Positions 1-9,637 of a stretch of DNA of 64,000 bases are shown in pieces. The stretch is from Robbsia sp. KACC 23696 (lineage in GTDB: Bacteria; Pseudomonadota; Gammaproteobacteria; Burkholderiales; Burkholderiaceae), in contig NZ_CP156627.1 in NCBI RefSeq assembly GCF_039852015.1, positions 1,054,001 to 1,118,000 on the forward strand. The letters are read 5' to 3'. The number at the start of each line of letters is the position of its first letter. Positions within the stretch are counted from its first letter, which is position 1. A program made the translations under genes and the position numbers. The notes under the pieces are model-generated. The model was not told where the DNA came from and ran no database searches. It saw nothing but the letters and a program-made list of their open reading frames with translations.

Positions 1-1469
1 GCTTCCATGGCCGTATGCATTTCGTCGCCGGTACGATCGAGGAAGCCGGTGTTGATGAAGGCCACGCGGTCCGCCGCTTCCGCAATGCTGGCCGCCAGAT
101 TGACGCTGGTACGGCGTTCCTCGTCCATGATGCCCATCTTGATCGTGTTGCGGGGCAGGTCGAGCAGGTCCTCCACGCGTTCGAACAGTTCGCGCGCGAA
201 AGCCACTTCGGCGGGGCCATGCATCTTCGGCTTGACGATATAGATGGCGCCCGTTCGCGAATTGCCGAGCGTGGCATCGGCTGCCGTCGTCGCACCGGAG
301 GCGATATGACGACCGCGTCGATGGTCGGGCAGCGCGCACAGTACCGTCATGATCGCATCGAGCACGCCTTCCGGGATCTCGTTGCCGGTCGCATCGCGTA
401 TCGCCGGATTCGTCATCAGGTGCCCGACATTCCGGACGAACAGCAGCGATCGGCCATGCAGCGTCAGCGGGCGCCCATCGGCGCCGATGTAGTGGCGGTC
501 CGGATGCAATGCGCGCGTGAAGGTCTTGCCGCCTTTCTGCATCTGCTCCGTCAGCGTGCCGCGCATCAGACCGAGCCAGTTGCGGTAGAGCTGCGTTTTA
601 TCCGCGGCATCGACAGCCGCGACCGAGTCTTCGCAATCGATGATCGTCGTCAACGCCGCTTCCACGACGATGTCCTTGACGTGCGCGCGGTCGGTGCGTC
701 CGATGCGGTCTTCCGCATCGATCTGGATTTCCACATGCAAGCCATGGTGCTTCAGCAGTATCGCCGACGGCGACGCGGCATCGCCTTGATAGCCGACGAA
801 TTGCTCGGGAACGCGGAGCGCGCGATAGCCTGACGACTGCTCTGCAAGCAGCGCACCGTCGGCGATGCGATACGCGGTGACATCGGCATGCGAGCCTGTC
901 GCGAGCGGTGCGATCTCGTCGAGGAAACGTCGACCGTAGGCGACGACCCGCTCACCGCGGATCGGATTGAACGCGGGATGGGCCGTCGTTGCGCGCGTCG
1001 CACCGTCATCCTCCGGCAAGGCGTCGGTGCCGTACAGTGCGTCGTAGAGGCTGCCCCAACGCGCGTTCGCCGCATTCAGCGCGTAACGCGGATTGGACAG
1101 CGGCACGACCAACTGCGGCCCCGCCTGTTCGGCGATCTCGGTATCGACACCCGAGGTGCGTGCCTGGACTTGCGCCGGCGGCGGCACGATATAGCCGATC
1201 TGCTCCAGGAAGGCGCGATACGCTGCCATCGGCGCACCGGCGGCAATGGGCCCCGGATGGGCGCGATGCCATTCGTCGATGGCAGTCTGCAGGCGGTCCC
1301 GTTCCGCGAGCAGGGCGCGATTTTTCGGTGCGAGATCGTGAACGATGGCGCTGACGCCACGCCAGAACGCTTCCGCTTCGATGCCACTTCCAGGCAGTGC
1401 CTCGGTCTCGACGAATTGGGCGAGCACGTCGGCGACGTGCAGGCTGTCACGGGGGGAATGCGATGCCAT
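1..1469 (-). CDS. glcB: malate synthase G, 3' part missing (cut by window edge)
   Basis: Condenses glyoxylate with acetyl-CoA to malate in the cytoplasm (glyoxylate bypass, glycolate use). I translated the minus strand from the ATG at 1469: 489 codons are visible of about 725 usual for the G isoform. Family blocks visible include [15 protein letters not shown] (about residue 270), [13 protein letters not shown], and [17 protein letters not shown] near the cut end, followed by [16 protein letters not shown]. The start is followed by [16 protein letters not shown], typical for this enzyme. It is divergent from a FadR-type GntR gene, and two TGGTnnnACCA operators lie between them, so glycolate/acetate-responsive control by that neighbour is likely. 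No frameshift seen. Confidence 0.95.
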   Translation of the reverse strand, partial: MASHSPRDSLHVADVLAQFVETEALPGSGIEAEAFWRGVSAIVHDLAPKNRALLAERDRLQTAIDEWHRAHPGPIAAGAPMAAYRAFLEQIGYIVPPPAQVQARTSGVDTEIAEQAGPQLVVPLSNPRYALNAANARWGSLYDALYGTDALPEDDGATRATTAHPAFNPIRGERVVAYGRRFLDEIAPLATGSHADVTAYRIADGALLAEQSSGYRALRVPEQFVGYQGDAASPSAILLKHHGLHVEIQIDAEDRIGRTDRAHVKDIVVEAALTTIIDCEDSVAAVDAADKTQLYRNWLGLMRGTLTEQMQKGGKTFTRALHPDRHYIGADGRPLTLHGRSLLFVRNVGHLMTNPAIRDATGNEIPEGVLDAIMTVLCALPDHRRGRHIASGATTAADATLGNSRTGAIYIVKPKMHGPAEVAFARELFERVEDLLDLPRNTIKMGIMDEERRTSVNLAASIAEAADRVAFINTGFLDRTGDEMHTAME

Positions 1470-1655
1470 GGCGGGCTCCCTGAAGATGGATAAGTCTTGA
1501 AAACGGAAGGAAAAATCGAGAAACGCAGGCGATACGGTCGATAGCGGGCCGAAAGTGGGCCGAAGTGAACCAAAGCGGGCCACGGTCCGATGAGGAACGC
1601 ATCGCGATGACGACGATTCTGGCGGGGCGCGGACGGAATGTCGATGGGACGCGGT

Positions 1656-1727
1656 AGTGGTCGTACCAGTTTTTCTGCCATCGCCGCCCACATCCGGCAC
1701 TATCATGGGCGAGCTGGTCATACCAGT
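1656..1727. promoter_or_regulatory. pair of FadR/GlcC-type operators between glcB and the gntR gene
   Basis: Two near-identical inverted repeats, TGGTCGTACCA at 1658-1668 and TGGTCATACCA at 1715-1725, sit 57 bp apart centre to centre. FadR-subfamily GntR proteins (FadR, PdhR, LldR, GlcC) are known to bind TGGTnnnACCA cores. Position in the divergent promoter region suggests autoregulation plus control of glcB. The assignment to the adjacent regulator is inference. Confidence 0.75.
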
Positions 1728-1751
1728 CGTGCGATGTAGCGTGCGACGCCC

Positions 1752-2645
1752 GTGGAGATCCGGATGGACGGCAGTTCCGAAATCGTGGCAACGAAGGCAT
1801 CGGCCGCATCGACGCTCGCGCCGATGCCGAACGCCCCCGAGCGCCCCTCGGTAGTAGCGGTGGCGCCCACGGCCGCGACGACGCGGACGGCCGGGCGGGC
1901 CAGCGGACAGCTCGCGGACGCCGTTGCCGAACGCATCGAGCGACTGATTGTCGACGGCGTGTTGAAGACCGGTCAGCCGCTGCCGTCCGAGCGCCGGCTG
2001 GTCGAGAAGCTCGGTGTCTCGCGCACGGCGTTGCGCGAAGGGCTCAGCGTATTACGGGCGCGGGGCATCATTCAAACCGATCACGGCAAGGGCAGCTTTG
2101 TCGCGAATTTGAGCGGCCGCGCGGAAGCCTCGCCGTTGATGTATTTGCTCGGCGCGCAACCACGGACGCTCTATGATCTGTTCGAGGTGCGCAGCCTGCT
2201 GGAAACCGAGGCGGCCCGATTGGCGGCGCTACGCGGCACGCCGGCCGACCATGTCATGATCACGCGTCGCTATCAGGAGATGCTCGCGGCGCATGAGGGC
2301 AACGTACCGCCGTCGGAGCACGCGCAGCGGGATCATGCCTTTCATCTCGCGATCTGCGAGGCATCTCATAATTCGGTGCTGGTGCATACGCTCAGTGCCT
2401 TGACGGACTTGATGCTGTGCTCGGTGTTTGCCTGTGTCAATAATCTGTATCACCGCGATCCGTACAAGCGCGCGATCGACGCACAACATACGCGCTTGTA
2501 TCGGGCAGTGATCGCGAAGGATCCGGACGAGGCGCGGCAGGCGGCTGCCGATCATATCGCCAGCGTCTGCGCGAGTTTGAAAGAAATCGAGCAGGAGGAG
2601 CAGCGGCTCGTACGCGCCACGTTGCGGCTCGAAGGCTGGCGCTAG
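1752..2645 (+). CDS. GntR-family regulator, FadR subfamily (GlcC/PdhR-like)
   Basis: Transcription factor with an N-terminal winged helix (about residues 54-120, including [23 protein letters not shown]) and a C-terminal helical FCD ligand domain (about 138-270). FCD domains bind small carboxylates. The first 50 residues are Ala/Thr/Pro-rich and probably unstructured. Start is GTG at 1752, with an ATG at 1764 equally possible; no clear ribosome site separates them. Divergent from malate synthase G, so a glycolate/glyoxylate or fatty-acid/acetate sensor is the best guess. The exact ligand cannot be read from the sequence. Confidence 0.85.
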   Translation: MEIRMDGSSEIVATKASAASTLAPMPNAPERPSVVAVAPTAATTRTAGRASGQLADAVAERIERLIVDGVLKTGQPLPSERRLVEKLGVSRTALREGLSVLRARGIIQTDHGKGSFVANLSGRAEASPLMYLLGAQPRTLYDLFEVRSLLETEAARLAALRGTPADHVMITRRYQEMLAAHEGNVPPSEHAQRDHAFHLAICEASHNSVLVHTLSALTDLMLCSVFACVNNLYHRDPYKRAIDAQHTRLYRAVIAKDPDEARQAAADHIASVCASLKEIEQEEQRLVRATLRLEGWR

Positions 2646-2660
2646 CGGCTAGCCGCTAGC
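2641..2660. terminator. perfect 20-bp palindrome between convergent genes
   Basis: GCTAGCGGCTAGCCGCTAGC reads the same on both strands. It contains the gntR stop codon (2643-2645) and ends immediately before the stop of the convergent DedA gene at 2661. The position suits a bidirectional terminator stem, but no T-run follows on either side, so termination is only inferred. Confidence 0.4.
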
Positions 2661-3833
2661 TCAGGCGCTGCGTTCGATCGGTTCGACCGGCCGCCCGCTG
2701 GCGGTCCACGCGTCCAGACCGCCTTTCAGGGCGCGGATATTGCCGAGATTGCGTCGACGCAATTGGTCGGCGATCCGCCTTGCCGTGACTTCGTTCGGGC
2801 ACACGCAATAGATGACGACGGTGCGTTGCACCGCGTCGTTCGCCGCGCCGCCTCCGGAATGCGCACGGCTGGCCGCACCGCTCGCGCGATTGCCGCCGTC
2901 CAGACCCGCGGCCGCGCCAAATGCGATTCCGCGCGGCGCCGTACCGATGACCGCGGCCGCGCCGTCCGGTCCGATCGTCACCGCTGTCGCCGTCTCCGCA
3001 TCGATCGTACCGAATCCGGCGCCGGCCATCGCCATTGCCGGCATCACCGGCAATTCGATCGGCGTGTTGAAGTCGTCGTCGAGGTCCAGCGGAATCGCGC
3101 CGGGAATACGGAAGGGCTCGGCGCGCCGTACGCTGGCGGGCCGCGCGTCATAGATCAGCGGCGGCAGCGGCTCGGCCATCATTTGCGACAGTTCGTCCGG
3201 TGTGATCCGGAGATGTGCCAGATAGCGCCGAAATCGCCACGCGGCGATCACGCGATAGACGAGAAACATCGCACCGATGATCAGGGTCGTATCGATGATG
3301 GTCCAGCCGTTCTCGTTGGCGAAACGCAACGCGATCAGAATGTACTGCTCGAAGACGGCGCCGCCGATCACCCAGAAGGCGGCCCACAGCGTGACGCCGA
3401 CGGCATCCCAGGCTGCAAAGACGCGAAACCGGGTGGTGCCGGTGGACCCGAGAAAAGGCGAGGCCAGCAGCCCGATGCCGGGCAGGAATTTGAAGATCGC
3501 GAGCAGGGCGATGCCGCGGCCTTCGAACAGATGGCGCGTGCGGTGGATCGCCGAGCTGATCGATAGCGACAGATGCACGATCCGGTTCAGCAACAGGCGT
3601 CCCTTCCAGCGGCCGAGCATGAACCAGAGCCAGTCGGCAAGCAGTGTCGGGATGATGGCCGCCAGCAAGGCCTGGTCATAACGCAATGTGCCGATCGAGC
3701 AGAGCGTCCCCGCGAGAATCAGGGTGGGCGCGGCGGGCGCGGGAAAGCCGATCTGTGTGACCAGTACGCTGAAAAAAATCGCAGCGAGATAGGTTTGCGC
3801 GGAGAGATGCGCGGTCAGCGTGGCGAGCGGCAT
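2661..3833 (-). CDS. DedA-family membrane protein fused to a rhodanese-like domain
   Basis: 390 residues. The N-terminal 205 are a DedA/VTT membrane domain with several hydrophobic segments and the family signature around FLPGIGLLASPFLG (about 115-130); DedA proteins are inner-membrane proteins linked to lipid-carrier flipping and membrane homeostasis. The C-terminal part is a rhodanese fold: LIYDARPASVRRAEPFRIPGA (about 228-248), and VVIYCVCPNEVTARRIADQL carrying the active-site loop Cys (about 340-360), ending LKGGLDAWTASGRPVEP. An Ala/Gly-rich insert of about 80 residues splits the two halves. DedA-rhodanese fusions exist in proteobacteria; the long insert is unusual. Divergent from the GntR/UTRA gene at 4047. 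Confidence 0.88.
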   Translation of the reverse strand: MPLATLTAHLSAQTYLAAIFFSVLVTQIGFPAPAAPTLILAGTLCSIGTLRYDQALLAAIIPTLLADWLWFMLGRWKGRLLLNRIVHLSLSISSAIHRTRHLFEGRGIALLAIFKFLPGIGLLASPFLGSTGTTRFRVFAAWDAVGVTLWAAFWVIGGAVFEQYILIALRFANENGWTIIDTTLIIGAMFLVYRVIAAWRFRRYLAHLRITPDELSQMMAEPLPPLIYDARPASVRRAEPFRIPGAIPLDLDDDFNTPIELPVMPAMAMAGAGFGTIDAETATAVTIGPDGAAAVIGTAPRGIAFGAAAGLDGGNRASGAASRAHSGGGAANDAVQRTVVIYCVCPNEVTARRIADQLRRRNLGNIRALKGGLDAWTASGRPVEPIERSA

Positions 3834-4046
3834 GGGAGGAGCAATGCAGCGTCGGGGGGGGGCGCCGCAGAAAATTACACCGGATTACGACACGGGGGAG
3901 GAATCATCATACTGCAAACAGCCCGCGCTGCGTGTGCAGTGTGGCACGCGTTCTCGGTTACGATAGAGGCCGTTTCGGTGTCCGCATGACGCGAGGCCGC
4001 CGGTCAGGACGGAACGATTCCCTATCACGCAGGAGAAAGAAGCATC

Positions 4047-4787
4047 GTGGCAACGCAGCAACCGCGTTATATGCAATTGGCGCAGACGCTGATCGACGAG
4101 ATTCAGGGCGGCCTGTTCCCGGTGGGAACGACGATACCGACGGAGTTTGCCTTATGCGATCGGTTCGGCGCGAGCCGTTCGACTGTGCGGGAGGCGGTCA
4201 AGCAATTGGTGCAATTGGGCATGGTGAAGCGCCAGGCCGGCGTCGGCACGACCGTCACGGCTGTGGACGCCGCGGGCAGTTATAAGCAGGTCATGCAGCA
4301 GTTGAGCGATCTGCAGCGCTACAGCGCCGATACGGTGCTGCATCTCAAAACAAAGCGCATGGCCGAAATCACCGATCCGTCGCTGTGTGAAAGCCTGCAA
4401 GCGCAACCGGGCGATATGTGGCTGCGGCTCGATGCACTACGGCGATCGACGGCGCACCCGGACCCGATCTGTCATACCGAAGTCTATATCCAGTCGGCGT
4501 TTCGGACCTTGTCCGGTTTGGATAGCGCACTGCGCACGCCGATTTTCTCGCTGATCGAGCGTCAATTCGGCGAGCAGATCGTCGAGGTGGAGCAGGAGAT
4601 TCGCGCCGTCGCGTTGACGGCGGGGATCGCGCGCCAGCTCAATGCACGGGCGCGCGATCCGGCGCTCTGGATTCAGCGGCGTTATCTCAATAGCCGCGCG
4701 GAAGTGCTCGAGCTCTCGATCAGCATTCATCCGGCCGATCGATTCCGCTACGTCGAGCGATTCCAGCGCGGCTGGACCGGTAGCTGA
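4047..4787 (+). CDS. GntR-family regulator with UTRA domain (HutC subfamily)
   Basis: 246 residues. Winged helix at about 8-75 (PTEFALCDRFGASRSTVREAVKQLVQLGMVKRQAGVGTTV), UTRA ligand domain at about 95-240. Start is GTG at 4047, supported by AGGAG at 4031-4035. UTRA regulators usually repress uptake or catabolic genes and are released by a small-molecule ligand. Its nearest divergent gene is the DedA-rhodanese fusion, and the CMD/monooxygenase operon converges from the other side, so the target is not obvious. Confidence 0.88.
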   Translation: MATQQPRYMQLAQTLIDEIQGGLFPVGTTIPTEFALCDRFGASRSTVREAVKQLVQLGMVKRQAGVGTTVTAVDAAGSYKQVMQQLSDLQRYSADTVLHLKTKRMAEITDPSLCESLQAQPGDMWLRLDALRRSTAHPDPICHTEVYIQSAFRTLSGLDSALRTPIFSLIERQFGEQIVEVEQEIRAVALTAGIARQLNARARDPALWIQRRYLNSRAEVLELSISIHPADRFRYVERFQRGWTGS

Positions 4788-4807
4788 GCGCCCGGTAAGG
4801 CGGGCGC
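4788..4807. terminator. hairpin between convergent genes
   Basis: A 7-bp GCGCCCG / CGGGCGC stem with a 6-base loop starts right after the stop of the GntR/UTRA gene, in a 62-bp gap before the convergent stop at 4850. There is only a weak T-rich stretch further on (tgtctttct). A plausible bidirectional terminator. Confidence 0.4.
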
Positions 4808-4849
4808 GGTATGCCGCCGCGCCTGTCTTTCTACCGTCGGCGAGATCGT

Positions 4850-6106
4850 TCAGATCACGGCAGGGCCGTTCGGATGCGTGGGCTCGCCCAAGGTCAGCAT
4901 CAGACGGTTTGCCCAGGCGAAGATCGCGATCGAATGCGTCAGGTCGAGGATCTCTTCCGCGTTCAAGCCCGCTTCGTTCAATGCGGCGATCGCATCCCGG
5001 TCGAGCGATGCCGGCGCACGCGTCAGCGCGATCGCGAACTGAATGATCGCCTGCTCGCGAGGCGTCGTGCCGGCACTGATCGCATCCGCATACACCTGCT
5101 CGATGCTGTCGCGGCGTTTCGCCAATTGCTCGAAGCGCTGTGCATGCACCGACGCGCAATACACGCAGCCATTGATCCGCGACACGACGGTGGCGCCCAG
5201 CTCGCGTTCGGCACGCGACAAGCCGCCGTTGCCGTACATGATGGCGTTGAATACCAGCGAGCGCTGGCGCAGAATCTCCGGCGCGTGCACGAGCAGCAGG
5301 TAATAGTCCGACGTCTTCGCCTTCGGATGACTTTCTTCGAGTACCTTGATCTGATTGGCGCTCGCGCCTTCCAACGATACCGTGTCGGCCCACGCCTTCC
5401 ACCCCAGCACGTCGAACGTATAGGTGCGGCTTTCGATCAGCGCCAGCGGGGCGGGCGTCGGGCGATAGCTGCCATTCGCCGCCGCCCCCATCGCATTGAT
5501 CATCGCGACCACACGCGTTTGATACGAGACGAACGCAATCAATTGCGACAGCACGACGATGGCGCGCGTGGTGAATCCGGCTTGCTGCAGCGCTTGCACG
5601 TGGTGCGGCTCGGCCAGCACCGGCGCATCGGCCAACAGAATCGTATGGGCGGCGATGGCCGCCAGGCGCTTGCCTGCCACGCGCCCGACCTCGGCGACCG
5701 CATCGGCGCGCACGGCGGCGCTCGACGGCATCGATTCTTCTGGTGCCAACGCGTCGAGCGTCGCGAGTGCCGCCTGCGCCGGCGCGCTGCCGGGCATCGC
5801 ATCGATGCGGCGGCGATACAGGCCGGCAACGGTCGGCACGCCGCTCAAGGACGCGGCGTACCAGGCGGCGAACAGACGTTCCCCAATCGAAATATCGTCG
5901 ATGGCGGGATCGAACAACGCCGTTTCGCTCAACTGCGTGTGACGGGCGATCTTTTCCCGGGCATGCCGCATCTGATAACGCGCATCATCCGGCTGCAGTG
6001 TTGCCGCCAGGTCGATCGTGTCCTGCGACGGATCGTAAAGCGTGTCCGAAGCAGGCAGTGGCTGCTGCGGGTCATAGGTCGCGCCTGCATTGCTGGGGGT
6101 CGTCAT
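4850..6106 (-). CDS. two-part CMD / AhpD-like peroxidase-related protein
   Basis: About 418 residues. The C-terminal half (about 240-420) is an alkylhydroperoxidase-like domain of the uncharacterised peroxidase-related type, with the AhpD motif NGCVYCASVHAQRFEQL (Cys-x-x-Cys plus His) at about 312-328. The N-terminal half resembles the CMD-domain proteins that accompany such enzymes (Avi_7170-like), so this looks like a fusion of two usually separate genes. Start: ATG at 6106 with GGAAA 6-10 bases upstream; a TTG at 6118 is in frame. Third gene of a leftward LysR-monooxygenase-CMD operon, 69 bp after the monooxygenase. Likely detoxifies or processes a peroxide or reactive intermediate of that enzyme; the substrate is unknown. 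Confidence 0.82.
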   Translation of the reverse strand: MTTPSNAGATYDPQQPLPASDTLYDPSQDTIDLAATLQPDDARYQMRHAREKIARHTQLSETALFDPAIDDISIGERLFAAWYAASLSGVPTVAGLYRRRIDAMPGSAPAQAALATLDALAPEESMPSSAAVRADAVAEVGRVAGKRLAAIAAHTILLADAPVLAEPHHVQALQQAGFTTRAIVVLSQLIAFVSYQTRVVAMINAMGAAANGSYRPTPAPLALIESRTYTFDVLGWKAWADTVSLEGASANQIKVLEESHPKAKTSDYYLLLVHAPEILRQRSLVFNAIMYGNGGLSRAERELGATVVSRINGCVYCASVHAQRFEQLAKRRDSIEQVYADAISAGTTPREQAIIQFAIALTRAPASLDRDAIAALNEAGLNAEEILDLTHSIAIFAWANRLMLTLGEPTHPNGPAVI

Positions 6107-6175
6107 CGCGGTTTCCAATAGCTGAGAAATCGCGCCTCGTTCAAGGCGCGGTAGATGAAATCATTGTGCACGGGT

Positions 6176-7885
6176 TTATTGTCCGCCGTCGGCGTGCACG
6201 TGATCGCCCGACGACGCGTGATCGAACGCGTCGGGCGACGTCGGTGCGAGATACGGCTGCCATTCATCGCCCTGCAGTTCCGGGACATCGTAGGCCTGGA
6301 GCGTCGCGTAATGCGTATCCTGGTCGTCCTGAAAAAGTCGCGATACCAGATGCTGCGCCAGTCTTTGCGCGCCGATACTGATCGCCGGGATATCGCCCGA
6401 AACCTTGCCGGCGCTCAAGCTGGCGGCGAAGTTGAAGCAATGGATGCGCGACAGGCCGGGGCAACTACCGGGCACTTTTTCCTGAAAGGAAAAATCGTCG
6501 GCGAGGTCTGGAGATTCGGCCAGTTCGCTGTCTTTCTCGCCGGCGTCCGGTGTGAAACGGTCTTGCCACAAGCGGACATACGGTGCGATGTCCGCCAATT
6601 CCGGGCGCGCCGACATCCGCGAATGGAATCCCGTCCCAAAAATCACGAAATCGACGTCGAGCGCGCCGCGCGCGGTCTCGATCCGCACGCCGTCTTCGGT
6701 GTCGTGCATCGACAGCACGGCGCTGCCCACGCGGAATCGCGCGTTGGGAAAGCGCGAAACGCGCAGTACGCTGTCACGCGGCGGAGGCGTCTGCACCTTG
6801 CCCGCGTAATGAAGGAAGCGCCATTTCCACTCGGACTCCAGCGCGGTGAAACCATAGGCCAGGCCCGGGCTGCCGATACCGGTCAGTGCATTGACCCGCG
6901 GAATGTCGGCGCGTCGAATCACCATGTCGACGCTGGCCGCGCCGGCTTCCAACGCCGTGGCCGCGTTGTCGAAGGCAGACGCGCCCGCACCGATGACCGC
7001 CACGCGTTTGCCGGACAACGCCTTGAAATCGATCGCGTCGGCCGAATGGGCCCATCGCGCGCGCGGCAAGCTATCGGCGATAGGCGGCACCGAGGGGCCG
7101 CCGAGGCCGTCCCGTCCGCTCGCCAATACGACGTGACGCGTCAGCACCGTCCACACGCGTCCCACCTGCGTGGTGTCGACCGATGGCGCTGCGGTGACGG
7201 CGTCGTTTTCCGAGACGGCGGTCTCGGTGGAGGCCGCCGTCGGCAGGACACGTTCGAACGTCAAGGCGACCAATCCGTCGCCGCGCGGTTGGATGCGTCG
7301 CAGTGCCACGCCGTTATCGACGGGCAACTGCAGGACGTCGCGATACCACCGCAGATAGTCCATCCATTGCTCGCGCGGGATCTTGTTCAAGGCTTCCCAT
7401 GCTGGCAACCCGAATTGCGCTTCGAACCAGGCGCGGAAAGTCAGCGCCGGCAAACGCAGCGCGGGGCCGGTCAGCACTTTCGGCGAACGCAGCGTGCGCA
7501 TGCGCGCGAAGTCCACCCACGGCCCTTCATGACCGTTTGCCGCGCGATCGTAGGTCTGCCGGTTATCGATACCGAGAAATTGCAATTCCGCGGACAGCGT
7601 GAGCCCGGCCATACCGCCGCCGACGATCACCACATCGCGCACTCGCTCACCGTCGACAAAGCGCGGTGGCACCCACGATGCAGCCGGGAGCGCTAGCCAG
7701 CGCAGATCTTGCGCCAGCCGTGCCGCCAATGCGTCGAGCCCCGCCGGCGGTGGCGTATCGCCGGACTGTCGCGCGGAGTTGCTTTGCGTGCCTGCGTTCG
7801 GGGCGGCGCGCGTCGTCGGGGTCGGCTCGGTCGTGTTGGAGCTTGCGGGTGATGTCATCGTGCGTTCTGCTGTGAGGTCCGTCAT
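6176..7885 (-). CDS. FAD/NAD(P)-dependent monooxygenase-type flavoprotein
   Basis: 569 residues. An FAD-binding GxGxxG (VVIVGGGMAGL) lies near residue 86 and a second nucleotide site (RVAVIGAGASAF) near 283, the layout of flavin-containing monooxygenases and related NAD(P)/FAD oxidoreductases. FGTGFHSRM (about 420) matches the late ATG/FGTG motif of this group. The first 70 residues are low-complexity. The ATG at 7885 overlaps the stop of the upstream LysR gene by 4 bases (ATGA), implying translational coupling. Substrate unknown; a hydroxylase or Baeyer-Villiger-like role is family-level inference. Confidence 0.82.
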   Translation of the reverse strand: MTDLTAERTMTSPASSNTTEPTPTTRAAPNAGTQSNSARQSGDTPPPAGLDALAARLAQDLRWLALPAASWVPPRFVDGERVRDVVIVGGGMAGLTLSAELQFLGIDNRQTYDRAANGHEGPWVDFARMRTLRSPKVLTGPALRLPALTFRAWFEAQFGLPAWEALNKIPREQWMDYLRWYRDVLQLPVDNGVALRRIQPRGDGLVALTFERVLPTAASTETAVSENDAVTAAPSVDTTQVGRVWTVLTRHVVLASGRDGLGGPSVPPIADSLPRARWAHSADAIDFKALSGKRVAVIGAGASAFDNAATALEAGAASVDMVIRRADIPRVNALTGIGSPGLAYGFTALESEWKWRFLHYAGKVQTPPPRDSVLRVSRFPNARFRVGSAVLSMHDTEDGVRIETARGALDVDFVIFGTGFHSRMSARPELADIAPYVRLWQDRFTPDAGEKDSELAESPDLADDFSFQEKVPGSCPGLSRIHCFNFAASLSAGKVSGDIPAISIGAQRLAQHLVSRLFQDDQDTHYATLQAYDVPELQGDEWQPYLAPTSPDAFDHASSGDHVHADGGQ

Positions 7886-8985
7886 GGCTTCGCAGCCGTT
7901 TTTGTCGTGCGCCCCGCGCGCGAGGAGCCCGATCGGCTTTGCTGCAACAAAGCGTCGTGCGCATCGGCGGGGTGAAAGGTCAATTCCGGCAGCAAGGCGC
8001 GTGTGCTGTCGTATAGCGCTTGCAGCAGGCGTTGCATCGACGGCGACGACGTCCGTCCGGCACGGGTGATCAAGGCGAAGAGAAAGGGAATGCGTTCTTC
8101 GAGCGCGCGAATTTGCACGCCATGCCCATGCTGGCCGACCGCCGTCGCGGGATCGACGATCGCCGCCATCGCACCGGTACGCGCCGCCATCAGCGCATTG
8201 GCGCCGTTGTTCGTTTCGAGCCAGACCGACGGCGTCACGCGTGCCTGTGCGAAAGCCATGTCGATGCGATGGCGCAGACGATGGCGGTTCGCCACGGTGG
8301 CCAAGCCCACGTTTTCCAGCGCACGCAGCGGTACCGCCGGCAGATCGCGCGAAGCGGTCGCAGACGCCGTGCCCGGCTGGTCAGCGACGTATGCCCGTCC
8401 GTCGTCGTCGCGCGACCGCGCCGGCAGGGCAAGCCGATGATCGAGCGGCAGCGCCAAGACGCAGGGCGCCTCGGCGATCCAGTGCACTGCCAGTCCATCG
8501 TGTGCGGCGGGGAGCGTCGTCAAGCCGATGTCCGCGTGATCGGTCAGCACGGCATGCACGACGTGTTCCGCCGATTGCGTGCGCACCTGCCAACGCGGCA
8601 TCGACCCGGCCGCGGCAGCGGGCGCTGTTTCCCCCGCCGCGAGCAAGACGCGACGCAGCGCATCGGGAAGCAGCGAGGTCGCAAGGGACGCGGTGGCGGC
8701 AAGCGCGATGGGTCGTGCCGCACCGCTGCCGATCGCCCGTGCCCGCTGCGCGATGGCTTCCATCCCGACCAGCGATCGCTCCACCTCTTCGTATAGCAGA
8801 TAGGCCTCGTGCGTCGGTGTGACGCGCGGACCGTTACGGGCGAACAGCGTATAGCCGAGATCGGCCTCCAGTTCCTGGATCTGTCGCGTCACCGCCGGCT
8901 GCGAGCGTTCCAGCAACCGCCCGGCACCGGTGATGCTGCCGACTGACATCACGGCCGAGAAAGCTTCCAGTTGATGGCGTTCCAT
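7882..8985 (-). CDS. LysR-family regulator heading the monooxygenase operon
   Basis: 367 residues from the ATG at 8985 (MERHQLEAFSAVMSVGSITGAG). The N-terminal helix-turn-helix (about 2-60) is classical; the rest is a LysR substrate-binding domain, with Ala/Thr-rich stretches that make it longer than the usual 300. Open frame continues upstream to 9108 but the extra residues are not family-like. Unusually for LysR, it is not divergent from its presumed target: its stop overlaps the monooxygenase start (7882-7885), so regulator, monooxygenase and CMD protein form one transcript. Confidence 0.85.
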   Translation of the reverse strand: MERHQLEAFSAVMSVGSITGAGRLLERSQPAVTRQIQELEADLGYTLFARNGPRVTPTHEAYLLYEEVERSLVGMEAIAQRARAIGSGAARPIALAATASLATSLLPDALRRVLLAAGETAPAAAAGSMPRWQVRTQSAEHVVHAVLTDHADIGLTTLPAAHDGLAVHWIAEAPCVLALPLDHRLALPARSRDDDGRAYVADQPGTASATASRDLPAVPLRALENVGLATVANRHRLRHRIDMAFAQARVTPSVWLETNNGANALMAARTGAMAAIVDPATAVGQHGHGVQIRALEERIPFLFALITRAGRTSSPSMQRLLQALYDSTRALLPELTFHPADAHDALLQQSRSGSSRAGRTTKTAAKP

Positions 8986-9637
8986 GATCGAAGAGACCGT
9001 AGCGATATCGACGCACCGCGCCCGGCGGGCACGCGCATCGACCAAAAAAGCACTTCCTGCGTGCCGCCAGCCTCGAAATCGACGCCTTCGAGGCGCGACG
9101 TGCGGCACGGAGCAGTCCGCGTCCTATGATGCGATTTCCGAATTCTAGCCCCGCAAGAATGCAAAAAACATATATTTATTTGAGATATCCTTAGACGAGT
9201 TTCGATAGATGGCGGCGCGGAGCCGCGCTGTATGGAGGGGTCCGTTCGGGCCGAAAACGCAGTCTCGCTCGCGCGGATGCGGTGAACGAAGGCTGCGCGC
9301 CGCTTTTGAAATATTTAGCTAATTCAACGCTTTGCAAGAATAATGCAGTTGTCGGGCAGCGCGGCCGCTATCGAAATGTCCGGCGATTCCGATAGCGACC
9401 GGTGCCGGCGCAGCAGGCAGCGCGACATGCGCGCCTCTGCTACATCTCAAAAATGCATATGCATATGCCGATTGTTTCGTTGTTGCCGAGAAAGCGCTTG
9501 TGATTTCATCGCCACCGTGAGATGTCACCCCACGCGTTTCGTCCGCCCGGCATTGCCCGGGAGCAGCGACCGGGTCGCGTGGTCGGACTGACGCACCCGC
9601 ACTGACACGCACTGACTAAATAGAGGACCAGACAAGC
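8986..9637. other. non-coding divergent intergenic region with a palindrome
   Basis: 652 bases between the LysR start and the ABC binding-protein start. It contains a perfect 14-bp palindrome GCATATGCATATGC at 9455-9468 and an A/T-rich stretch at 9167-9195. No gene recognised. It must hold promoters for both directions; no strong -35/-10 pair stood out. Confidence 0.5.

Noticed and set aside
15-1354. Plus-strand frames of 200-270 codons across the first 1.4 kb
   Set aside because: They are antisense shadows of malate synthase G, whose translation on the minus strand is unmistakable.
4437-5402. Arg-rich minus-strand frame of 321 codons overlapping the GntR/UTRA and CMD genes
   Set aside because: Covers two real genes in another frame, has shadow-like Arg/Asp composition and no start signal.
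6155-7696. Plus-strand frame of 513 codons opposite the flavin monooxygenase
   Set aside because: Mirror of a high-GC gene; Arg/His-rich with no recognisable domain, while the minus strand has two intact nucleotide-binding motifs.
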